The notes under the pieces are model-generated. The model was not told the DNA's origin and ran no database searches. It was given only the letters and a program-made list of their open reading frames with translations. A stretch of 33,323 bases of DNA from Fibrobacter succinogenes (GTDB lineage Bacteria > Fibrobacterota > Fibrobacteria > Fibrobacterales > Fibrobacteraceae). Shown here one piece after another: positions 1 through 6,906 of the stretch (within the stretch, counting starts at the first letter, position 1; every line of letters starts with the position of its first letter). The stretch spans positions 1-33,323 of the forward strand of contig CACXIR010000023.1 of NCBI GenBank assembly GCA_902767785.1. The letters are read 5' to 3'. The position numbers and the translations under genes were made by a program.

Positions 1-47
1 GCCCGCATTGCTGCGAGCCTCTCTTAAGATTTTCCGAAAGAACCGGA

Positions 48-686
48 TTAACCTTCTTCCAGAGCTTCCTTGAATTCGTCCACCGTGGCGATGTACTCGT
101 CGATCATGTCGGGCTTGGAATCCAGGTGACCCAGAATCTTTTCCAGGTGTTCCTTGTTGAACACGGCCTTCAGCTGGCGGCTAGCGTGACCCTTGTAGCC
201 CCATTCCTTCAGGATTTCGTCGGTGACCACAAAGGAATCGTCCATGGAAACAAAGCGCATGGGACCGTAGACGGCCCAGTTGTGTTCCATCTGCATGCAT
301 TCCGGTTCGGGCAGGTCGGGGTTGGACATGTAACGCTGAATATGGCGGGTGCGAACGTCCTTGACCTTGTCGATACGCATGTAACCCATGATCAGGTACT
401 TGTTGCGCATTTCGGAATCGCTAAGGCCCTCGTAGCGGGTGCCGAATAAGATGTAGCGGCTCTTGGCACGGACGATGGCGTTGATGTTTTTCACATTGTA
501 GCAGCTCATGAGGCCGTAGGTGCTGGTTTCGTAGTTGGGTTCGTAAAGGAATCCCTTTTCGTTTTCGTTCAGCTGGTCACGGACAGGCATTTCGGACTGG
601 TGGCTAGTTTCCACATAGAGCAGGCTGCCGGCGGCATTGCCGCGGTAGTCTTGCCAGCCTTCAAGATTGATTTGTGTCTTAGGCAT
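48..686 (-). CDS. Hypothetical protein (212 aa)
   Basis: I do not recognise this protein. It is an acidic, apparently soluble chain with no signal peptide and no membrane segment. Seen features are a Tyr-rich middle (GLMSCYNVKNINAIVRAKSRYILFG begins it, around residues 58-80) and an acidic, helical C-terminus ending EFKEALEEG. The ATG start is supported by an AGGGG stretch about 8 bases upstream. It is the last gene in the window of a leftward cluster, 90 bases after murI, and may share that transcript. The orderly codon use and the good ribosome site make it a real gene, but nothing in its sequence or position fixes a function. Confidence 0.8.
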   Translation of the reverse strand: MPKTQINLEGWQDYRGNAAGSLLYVETSHQSEMPVRDQLNENEKGFLYEPNYETSTYGLMSCYNVKNINAIVRAKSRYILFGTRYEGLSDSEMRNKYLIMGYMRIDKVKDVRTRHIQRYMSNPDLPEPECMQMEHNWAVYGPMRFVSMDDSFVVTDEILKEWGYKGHASRQLKAVFNKEHLEKILGHLDSKPDMIDEYIATVDEFKEALEEG

Positions 687-776
687 TTTTCAACCCCTAG
701 ATAAGTGATACATAATAAAATAACTAGCGGACCTAAAAAGGTTCGTCATTTACGATGGCAAAATACAATTTCAGGG

Positions 777-1586
777 TCAAAAAGTCAACGACTCTGCGGA
801 AATTTCTTCCATTCCGAACAAAAATGCCCCTTTTTCGAAGAATTTCGCAGTATCGGTGGTCAAAAAGGCCACCTTTCCGTTCTTGGACAAACGTGCGTCC
901 ATCTCCCGGTGGCGGTTCAGGTAGTCCACCGTCTTGTCTGCCACAATTTGGCCTTGAATGACCAGCCGGATTCCTGGGGGCAGCGCCTCGCGGATCTCGT
1001 TTTCCAGCAGGGGGTAGTGGGTGCAGGCCAAAAGGACCGTGTCTATCTCGGGGTCCTTTTTAAGTAGGGCCTCCACCTCTTTCTTTACGAAAAATCGAGA
1101 ACCTTCGGTACCCATCTCACCGTTTTCCACAATGGGCACCCACATAGGGCAGGCATGCTGGGTCACTTTCAGGTTCGGGAAAAAGTGCTCTATTTCCAAA
1201 TGATAGCTATTGGAGGAAACCGTTCCCGCCGTAGCGAAAATCCCGATGTGGCCGGTCTTGCTGTAGTTGCCGATTTCCTCTGCCGTGGGGCGGATAATGC
1301 CCAGCACCCTCCGGTCAGGGAACTCGAAGGGCAACACTTGCTGCTGGATGCTCCGCAGCGCCCGGGCCGAAGCCGTGTTGCAGGCGAGGATCACCAGGGG
1401 GCAACCCCGGCTGAAAAGCTCCCGCACGCACTGCAGGGTATAGCGGTAGATGGTCTCGTAACTTCTGGAACCATAAGGGGCCCGGGCGTTGTCGCCCAAG
1501 TACAAAAAGTCGTAGTCCGGCAAAGCCTGCCGCAAGTCCTTCAAGATGGTAAGGCCGCCAAATCCGGAATCGAAAACACCAATCAC
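777..1586 (-). CDS. murI: Glutamate racemase
   Basis: Converts L-glutamate to D-glutamate in the cytoplasm for peptidoglycan precursor synthesis. The 269-residue length is normal for the family. The N-terminal FDSGFGG motif (residues 5-11) and both catalytic cysteine motifs are present: ACNTAS with Cys69 and ACTHYPLL with Cys188 and His190. These are the two Cys acid/base residues of cofactor-independent glutamate racemases. Translation starts at GTG, which overlaps the stop codon of the upstream helicase/acyltransferase gene by four bases (GTGA), so the two are probably translationally coupled. Family assignment is secure. Confidence 0.97.
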   Translation of the reverse strand: MIGVFDSGFGGLTILKDLRQALPDYDFLYLGDNARAPYGSRSYETIYRYTLQCVRELFSRGCPLVILACNTASARALRSIQQQVLPFEFPDRRVLGIIRPTAEEIGNYSKTGHIGIFATAGTVSSNSYHLEIEHFFPNLKVTQHACPMWVPIVENGEMGTEGSRFFVKKEVEALLKKDPEIDTVLLACTHYPLLENEIREALPPGIRLVIQGQIVADKTVDYLNRHREMDARLSKNGKVAFLTTDTAKFFEKGAFLFGMEEISAESLTF

Positions 1587-3739
1587 AGGGCGGCCTCCAT
1601 GCGGGAGCGTATCAGGGGCATAATCTCTTTACGCGGGTCCTGGTTGCCCTGACGGTCAAAAATTTCTCCCGCATCCACGGGTTCCAATATTCGGGCAGTC
1701 ACCTTGCAGCGTCCCGTATCCTTCCGCCTTTCCCAAACCTCTGCCGTGCCGTGGAAAACCACCGGGAGCACTATGGCGTGGGACTCCAACGCCAGGCGGA
1801 ATCCTCCGCTCTTGAAGGGCGACAGGGAATCGTCCTTGCCGCGGGTACCCTCAGGGAAAAGTCCAAGCCGCGGAGCGCTCCCCTTGGTCATGGTCTCGCG
1901 AATGAGGGTCGCTCCGCCGCCCTTTTTGCGGTTGATAAAAACGCAACCGATTTTTTTCATCCAGAAACTGAGGAAGGGAATATAGCGCAGGGACTGCTTG
2001 GCAATGAACCCCACGGTCCGTTCCAAGGTCAGAAACATTACGGGAATGTCCGCATAGGAATTGTGGTTTCCCATGACAAACACCGGGCGGTTCCAGTCCA
2101 CCTGCGCCAACATGGCCTGGTCCTGGATTTCCAGGTCAATCCGCAGCACCTTCATGCAAAAACGGGAAAACTTCTGTATCTTGCGTTCCAGCCACTGGGG
2201 GAAATCTTTCCCATAGGCAAGCAGAATAAAAGGAAGCACCAGAATGTGAATAAACATGTAGGCAAGAACTACCACCACCACGTATATTCTGAACAACATA
2301 ACCGGCATATTCCACCCTGGCTTTTTTTGACTCGGCGGCAGGAATCGGGAGGGCTTCAACTTTAGCAATTTCCCTTTCCAATACCGCTGCTTGCAATATA
2401 GCAAAACCAAAAACGCCTCGGCACGGGTCACCCCCACATAATAAAGCCGCCTTTCCTCGTCCAGTTGCATTTTGCGTTCCCTGCGGCTGCCCTCGCACCT
2501 GCCCGGAGTGAACCCCTCCGCAAGCCCCGCGTAAAAGACGACTGCATATTGGAGGCCCTTGGAAGCATGAACCGTCTCTATGTGAACACCATCCTCTATA
2601 GGTTCCTCCCCTGCAACAGATTCCCCCGCCACCGGCAGTTCCCCCTCCCGCAAAGCCTCCACGAAATATTCCCGCTGGCGGTTGTAGCGTACCAATATGG
2701 CAAAGTCGCCCCAGCGGAGTCCATATGTTTCTCGCAATTCCTTTACCGCCTGCGTAATCCGTTCCACCTCTTCAACGGGATTTTCCGAAATCCAAACCTG
2801 AGGCAGGCGGTTTTCCTTGAAAATGCAATTGCCCCTGGATCCTGCAGGGTTGCCCGCACGCAAAACCTTCCGCAAGGCTATAGGCTTGTTCTCGAAGATG
2901 TCATTTGCCAAATGCAAAATGTTCGGCACCGAACGGTAGTTCCACTCCAGGCGGATAAGGGTACTATCCTTGAAGTCTTCCCTAAAGCGGCGGATGTTGC
3001 CGATGTCCGCGCCGCGAAACCCGTAAATGGCCTGATCGTCATCCCCCACCACGAACAGGGTCCGCCGCTCACCCAGCAGGTTTTTCACCAACCGGTACTG
3101 GGAAGGGTTGATATCCTGGTATTCATCCACCAGAATCTCTTTCCACTGGTTCTGGAAATATTCCCGCACTCCGCCATCTGTCTCCAACAAGCGGATAGCA
3201 AGGTATATCAAATCTTCGAACACCAAGTTTCCAGACAAAATAATTTCCCTCTGCAGGGGTAATAATTTTTTCTGAAGTGCGGCAGGCAAGTCCGGGGCAA
3301 AAAGTTCCTCGCGGTCCAGCCGGGACGCAGGGATTTTCAGTCGCACCAGTTCCCGCAAGAATTCTCTGGCATTAGATTCACGGGGAACAGGAATCTTGTT
3401 AAACCCAAGCCTTTCATATGCAAAGCTCCCGCCTATTTTTTGACGCAACATAAACAGTGCCAGGGAATGGAAGGTGCAGAGCCGCACTCCCGCATTGGGG
3501 AATAGCTTCTGCACCCGTTCCCGCATCTCTGTGGCGGCCTTGGCAGTAAAGGTCAACGCCAAAATGCTTTCGGGTTCCGCGCCGCACATAATGCGGTACT
3601 GTATTCGCTTGGTCAAAACGGAGGTCTTTCCCGACCCCGCCCCGGCAAGAATCAACAAGGCTCCATCTTTTTCATGATCGTGCAACACGGCGGCACGCTG
3701 GTCGCCGTTCAGTCCCTTCAAGATGCTTTCGGCATCCAT
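1583..3739 (-). CDS. UvrD/Rep-like helicase fused to PlsC-type acyltransferase
   Basis: One 718-residue frame holds two unrelated enzymes. Residues 1-466 form a superfamily 1A helicase: Q-motif LNGDQ (10-14), Walker A GAGSGKT (33-39), DEYQD (205-209), GDDDQAIYGFRG (232-243), motif V with TVHASKG (389-395) and motif VI EERRLYYVGVTRA (428-440), then the usual terminal PSRFL. Only about 13 residues separate the segment after motif IV from motif V, so the large 2B subdomain of UvrD/Rep is missing. Residues 478-718 are a lysophosphatidic-acid-type acyltransferase with a hydrophobic N-terminal anchor, the H-X4-D motif (His559, Asp564) and FPEGTR (628-633). The junction carries seven A's that read A AAA AAG in frame, and an internal ATG (Met478, base 2308) preceded by AGGGTGG could start the acyltransferase alone. 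The start has GGGGAG upstream. Both domain calls are firm; whether the fusion is the only product is unknown. Confidence 0.9.
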   Translation of the reverse strand: MDAESILKGLNGDQRAAVLHDHEKDGALLILAGAGSGKTSVLTKRIQYRIMCGAEPESILALTFTAKAATEMRERVQKLFPNAGVRLCTFHSLALFMLRQKIGGSFAYERLGFNKIPVPRESNAREFLRELVRLKIPASRLDREELFAPDLPAALQKKLLPLQREIILSGNLVFEDLIYLAIRLLETDGGVREYFQNQWKEILVDEYQDINPSQYRLVKNLLGERRTLFVVGDDDQAIYGFRGADIGNIRRFREDFKDSTLIRLEWNYRSVPNILHLANDIFENKPIALRKVLRAGNPAGSRGNCIFKENRLPQVWISENPVEEVERITQAVKELRETYGLRWGDFAILVRYNRQREYFVEALREGELPVAGESVAGEEPIEDGVHIETVHASKGLQYAVVFYAGLAEGFTPGRCEGSRRERKMQLDEERRLYYVGVTRAEAFLVLLYCKQRYWKGKLLKLKPSRFLPPSQKKPGWNMPVMLFRIYVVVVVLAYMFIHILVLPFILLAYGKDFPQWLERKIQKFSRFCMKVLRIDLEIQDQAMLAQVDWNRPVFVMGNHNSYADIPVMFLTLERTVGFIAKQSLRYIPFLSFWMKKIGCVFINRKKGGGATLIRETMTKGSAPRLGLFPEGTRGKDDSLSPFKSGGFRLALESHAIVLPVVFHGTAEVWERRKDTGRCKVTARILEPVDAGEIFDRQGNQDPRKEIMPLIRSRMEAAL
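2322..2329 (-). other. A-run slippery site at the helicase/acyltransferase junction
   Basis: On the coding strand the sequence is CAA AAA AAG in the zero frame, so the heptamer A AAA AAG is in the register of the best-known bacterial -1 slippery site. It falls at codons 471-473, just after the natural helicase C-terminus (PSRFL) and 18 bases before the ATG that could start a separate PlsC protein. A -1 shift would end the helicase after about 17 further codons. Whether slippage happens here is inference. Confidence 0.5.
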
Positions 3740-3800
3740 ATGCTCCCCTACGGGAATGCGGCGCTCCTATGACTTGCGCCTGCGGGATATGGCAAGGGGA

Positions 3801-4805
3801 CTAGGGATTTTCCCTGTCCGAAACATTCGGACGGCCGCCCAACAAAAAGGCAAAACCGCCGAACAAACTCAGCACCAAGCTTACAAAGTAAGCCAGCAAC
3901 TGTATCACTACTGATTCCAATCCAGGCACGCCTGCGCGAGCAAACAGCGATTGGGCTAAAAATTCACGAGGTCCAAAGCCACCTATGGATATGGGCAACG
4001 CGCTAATGATGGCCACCAGCGGGATGTAGTAGAAATACCAGGATATGGACAGGTCAACGCCAATGGCAATTCCGCAAAAGAAGTGGACAAAAATGCGGAG
4101 GGACTGGGTCACCGCCGAAATCAAGGTAATCTGCGCCATCAGTTTTTTGGACTGGAAATTCTGGAACCTGGAGAACATGTGCTCCAGACGCACCGTCAGT
4201 TTTTCGGGCAGCACCTTGGACAAAATCCCGTGGACCAGGTTCCCAAGCCTGCGGCTGCAAAGGCAACCCAACAAGGCACAGAACCCCAGGAATATCCAGA
4301 CCGAGGGCCACATGAACGCCCGCTGGGCATCGTCGTGCATAAAGAACAACAGGCCCATGCCCAAGGTAAACAGGGTCACAAAGAAGAGTCCAAAGAGCCG
4401 GTCAAAGAAAGTGGCCGTAAGCCCGGCGCCCACGGAATCCTGGCCGCCTTCCATGCGGATGTCGTAAACTTTCTTGACGTCGCCGCCTACATTGCCGGGC
4501 ATAAAGTTGTTGAAGAACAGCCCTACGTAGTAAAGCTTCAGCAGGCGGCCGTACTTCAAGCGCACCCCCTGTTTTTCCAGCAAAAGCTGCCACTGCACGC
4601 AGGCGGTAAAATTCGAGAGCGCAAGGCACGCCACTGCCATAACCAGCGGAATCACGCTGCTCGAAGAAAACAGCCTGTACAAATCCCCAATTTCCCAGTC
4701 CGGATCGCTGACGATATTGCGGTAGACGAAATAGGCGGGGACAGCCGTCACCGTCAACTTCAGGCAAAAAATCAGCGTGGACTTTATCTTGGGGGACAAC
4801 TGCAT
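3801..4805 (-). CDS. AglD/YbhN-family (UPF0104) integral membrane protein
   Basis: A 334-residue polytopic membrane protein of the lysylphosphatidylglycerol-synthase transmembrane/UPF0104 group, the flippase-like domain found in MprF and AglD. About eight hydrophobic segments are visible. Family-type motifs include FNNFMPGNVGGDVKKVYDI (around residues 102-120) and ISALPISIGGFGPREF (around 271-286). The gene starts four bases after the methyltransferase stop with no clear ribosome site of its own, which suggests coupling. With an acyltransferase and a methyltransferase beside it, a role in lipid or glycolipid handling is likely, but the substrate cannot be read from the sequence. Confidence 0.85.
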   Translation of the reverse strand: MQLSPKIKSTLIFCLKLTVTAVPAYFVYRNIVSDPDWEIGDLYRLFSSSSVIPLVMAVACLALSNFTACVQWQLLLEKQGVRLKYGRLLKLYYVGLFFNNFMPGNVGGDVKKVYDIRMEGGQDSVGAGLTATFFDRLFGLFFVTLFTLGMGLLFFMHDDAQRAFMWPSVWIFLGFCALLGCLCSRRLGNLVHGILSKVLPEKLTVRLEHMFSRFQNFQSKKLMAQITLISAVTQSLRIFVHFFCGIAIGVDLSISWYFYYIPLVAIISALPISIGGFGPREFLAQSLFARAGVPGLESVVIQLLAYFVSLVLSLFGGFAFLLGGRPNVSDRENP

Positions 4806-4808
4806 GTG

Positions 4809-5588
4809 CTAGGGCTTGCGACCGATAACGCCGATACTCAATTGGGTATAATGCATCAGGGGCGCCGACTTGAGGGAATCTAGAATCTTGTCCTTTGCCT
4901 TCTGGTAGGCAGAACCCTGAAGCGGGTACTTGGGCAGTTCCACGCCGAACTTGAATCCCAGTTCCCGGAACATGCGGTAGAAAAGGTTTGGCCGCATCCA
5001 GTCGCCATAGGCGTAAGTCAGTTCAAAGCCGGCATCTTTCATCAGTTGCTTGAGCTGGCCCATGGTAAACTGCTTTTCCCAACCGGCAAACCACTTGTCC
5101 ATGGCAATCAAGATGTGCTTGATTATGGTATAGGGGTGCACCGTCTGGGGAACGTCGCACAGGCAGTGACCGCCGTGCTTCAAAATCCTGAAGTTTTCCT
5201 GAATCAGGGGGAGGGAATTCTTGAAATGTTCAGCCAACCCCTGGTGGAACACCAGGTCAAAGGTATTGTCGGGGAAAGGCGCCTTGAAGGCATCCCCTCG
5301 GACCAGCTGCAAATTGTCCTGGAGTTTTTCGCTGGAACGCAGGGCATCCACAATCTTCAAACTGTTCTCCGCAAAGTCCAGCACGTACACCTGGGCGCCA
5401 AGGCGGGCCAGTTCCGCACTGTCACGACCGGTACCAGCACCTACTTCCAGAATCTTCATGCCTTCCAGCTTGAAATTCTTCTTGATGGCCTCCAACACGG
5501 AAGGAGACGAAGGATACACCTTGTTCATGTCGTTCTTGCGCTTCCAAAAACGATTCCATACAGACTGGTCTGGTTCTTTTATAGACAT
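4809..5588 (-). CDS. Class I SAM-dependent methyltransferase
   Basis: A 259-residue cytoplasmic methyltransferase with a Rossmann-type SAM site: motif I ILEVGAGTGRDSAELA near residue 46, the acidic end of strand 2 in VYVLDFAENSL, and DLVFHQGLAEHF as the motif II/III region. It falls in the broad Methyltransf_11/25 group and the substrate is unknown. I chose the ATG at 5588 (MSIKEPDQ) over an in-frame TTG three codons upstream. A TATATT element lies only about 9 bases before that ATG, so the message could have a very short leader. It is the first gene of the leftward cluster that continues through the membrane protein, helicase-PlsC and murI. Confidence 0.85.
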   Translation of the reverse strand: MSIKEPDQSVWNRFWKRKNDMNKVYPSSPSVLEAIKKNFKLEGMKILEVGAGTGRDSAELARLGAQVYVLDFAENSLKIVDALRSSEKLQDNLQLVRGDAFKAPFPDNTFDLVFHQGLAEHFKNSLPLIQENFRILKHGGHCLCDVPQTVHPYTIIKHILIAMDKWFAGWEKQFTMGQLKQLMKDAGFELTYAYGDWMRPNLFYRMFRELGFKFGVELPKYPLQGSAYQKAKDKILDSLKSAPLMHYTQLSIGVIGRKP

Positions 5589-5748
5589 AGCGGGCAAAAT
5601 ATACGAAATGTGGCGGAAGAAGATTTCTCTAACCGCAAAAGGGACAACGAATTAGAGAACTTTTGAAAAATCCGGCGGGACCCCAGGGGAACCCATCGAC
5701 CCTCTTTCGTGAAACAATGCGTTCTTTCAAAGCCATCTCTCCCGACTT

Positions 5749-5789
5749 TTTGTCATAAAATTATGACAAATGTTGCTTTTTATGACAAA
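5749..5789. promoter_or_regulatory. Palindromic operator plus extra half-site (candidate upstream activating sequence)
   Basis: The half-site TTTGTCATAA (5749-5758) is repeated in perfect inverted form as TTATGACAAA (5761-5770) around a 2-base centre. The same half-site occurs a third time at 5780-5789, 19 bases further on. The palindrome centre lies about 128 bases upstream of the start site predicted from the sigma-54-like promoter, a usual distance for an enhancer-binding activator. The protein that binds is unknown. It could also serve the divergent methyltransferase cluster. Confidence 0.55.
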
Positions 5790-5825
5790 TTTTTATATCT
5801 TTACCCCCTGATTAAGCGCCGTTAG

Positions 5826-5841
5826 GGGCAAAAGTTTGCCC
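5826..5841. promoter_or_regulatory. Second palindrome upstream of the sigma factor gene
   Basis: GGGCAAA (5826-5832) and TTTGCCC (5835-5841) form a perfect 7-base inverted repeat with a 2-base centre, 20 bases before the sigma-54-like promoter. It could be an operator or a small hairpin. No protein is assigned. Confidence 0.3.
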
Positions 5842-5860
5842 GATGTAAAATTTTCCTCTG

Positions 5861-5876
5861 TTGGCATACAACTTGC
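5861..5876 (+). promoter_or_regulatory. Sigma-54-type (-24/-12) promoter
   Basis: TTGGCA and TTGC are arranged so that the invariant GG and GC are exactly 10 bases apart (GG-N10-GC), as required for sigma-54 promoters (consensus TGGCAC-N5-TTGC). The predicted start is near 5888, giving a leader of about 27 bases with AAGGA before the ATG at 5915. Palindromic sites lie upstream at an activator-like distance. The match is by eye only. Confidence 0.6.
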
Positions 5877-5914
5877 TTAAAAAAAAGCGATATTTAGGTA
5901 GGTAAGGACATAAA

Positions 5915-6727
5915 ATGCATATTGATTCAACAGATACTACACTCAAGCGTTACCTAGAAGACATCCGACGTACCGCCCCCCTTTCCCGCGAAGAAGAACA
6001 GATCCTGTTCCAGAAAGCCAAGGAAGGCGACAAAATCGCAAGAAAGAGGCTGATATCTGCCAACATGCGTTTTGTGCTGAAAGTGGCCATCCAATACCGA
6101 GGCTGCCCCATTCCCCTGCCCGATTTGGTCAGCGAAGGGGCCATGGGCCTGGTACGCGCCATTGAATCTTTTGAACATACCCGCGGCCTCAAGTTCATCA
6201 GCTACGGCGTTTGGTGGATCAAGGCCTACATCACCCGCGCCATCAACGAGCAGGGCAACCTGATCCGCCTGCCGGCAAACCAGCACTTGCGCGTACGCAA
6301 GGCCCTGCACGAGCAATCCCGCGGTAAAGAAATCAACGAAGAAATCCGGGAACTCATCCAGATTGGCCAGCGGGGCGTTTCCTTTGACAGCCCCCTCAAG
6401 GCGGACTCCAAGGCAACCTATGCCGAAGTCCTCCCCGACAACGCGGCAATCAACCCGGAAGCGGATTCCGAGATCCAGAGCGTGGAGAACCTGGCCCGAG
6501 ATCTTATGGAACAGCTCCCCGAACGCGAAGCCAAGGTCATCACCGGAATCTTCGGCATCAACCAAGAAGCCCCCCAGACTTTGCGCGAAGTGGGCGAATC
6601 CATGAACATTTCCCACGAGCGCGTCCGTCAGTTGCGCGACCAGGCTCTGCGCCGCATCCGCAAGTACAACAGCAAGGAATTCTTGCAAGAAAAGAAAGAC
6701 GCGTTCCTCGCGGCTATTAATAAATAA
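5915..6727 (+). CDS. Sigma-70 family RNA polymerase sigma factor (short, RpoD-like)
   Basis: A 270-residue sigma factor without region 1.1. Region 1.2 begins TLKRYLEDIRRTAPLSREEE. Region 2 runs from RLISANMRFVLKVA through DLVSEGAMGLVRAIESFEHTRGLKFISYGVWWIKAYITRAI (-10 recognition and melting), region 3 follows, and region 4 ends in the helix-turn-helix TLREVGESMNISHERVRQLRDQALRRIRKY. This is the compact architecture of Bacteroidetes-type primary sigma factors and of group 2 factors. The ATG has AAGGA about 8 bases upstream. Its own promoter appears sigma-54-like, which argues for an alternative, condition-dependent factor rather than the housekeeping one, but that is inference. The stop codon lies inside a hairpin that belongs to a downstream repeat. 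Confidence 0.92.
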   Translation: MHIDSTDTTLKRYLEDIRRTAPLSREEEQILFQKAKEGDKIARKRLISANMRFVLKVAIQYRGCPIPLPDLVSEGAMGLVRAIESFEHTRGLKFISYGVWWIKAYITRAINEQGNLIRLPANQHLRVRKALHEQSRGKEINEEIRELIQIGQRGVSFDSPLKADSKATYAEVLPDNAAINPEADSEIQSVENLARDLMEQLPEREAKVITGIFGINQEAPQTLREVGESMNISHERVRQLRDQALRRIRKYNSKEFLQEKKDAFLAAINK

Positions 6728-6837
6728 TAGCCGCTCCACGACGCAGGGGGCTTTGCCCCCTGGACCCCTTTCCCAGATTCGGGTCACGATTAATAAGTAA
6801 TCGCTGCCTTGCGACGCAGGGGGCTTTGCCCCCTGGA
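6710..6837. repeat. Tandem hairpin repeat, 73-base period
   Basis: Two copies of a 49-base unit (6716-6764 and 6789-6837) match at about 42 positions with no gap. Each starts with a small AT-rich hairpin: GCGGCTATTA/TAATAGCCGC at 6710-6734 and CGATTA/TAATCG at 6787-6803. Each ends with the identical 26 bases at 6739-6764 and 6812-6837, which hold the hairpin GCAGGGGGCTTTGCCCCCTG. The first copy includes the last codons and stop of the sigma factor. The GC-rich stems may act as terminators or RNA stabilisers for that gene. Confidence 0.8.
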
Positions 6838-6863
6838 TTCAGCGGGCGTTTTTTATGCGAAAA

Positions 6864-6884
6864 GCCCCGGCAAACCGCCGGGGC
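6864..6884 (-). terminator. Rho-independent terminator of the secreted-protein operon
   Basis: GCCCCGGC and GCCGGGGC form a perfect 8-base stem with a 5-base loop. On the minus strand the stem is followed by TTTT, the arrangement of an intrinsic terminator, about 23 bases after the stop of the 1442-residue protein gene. Confidence 0.8.
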
Positions 6885-6906
6885 AATTCTCTTCAGAAGT
6901 TATCCG

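Noticed and set aside
2136-2498. Separate 120-codon protein in another frame over the helicase end
   Set aside because: It is the alternative frame across the A-run, lacks any family motif, and is covered by the intact helicase and PlsC frame.
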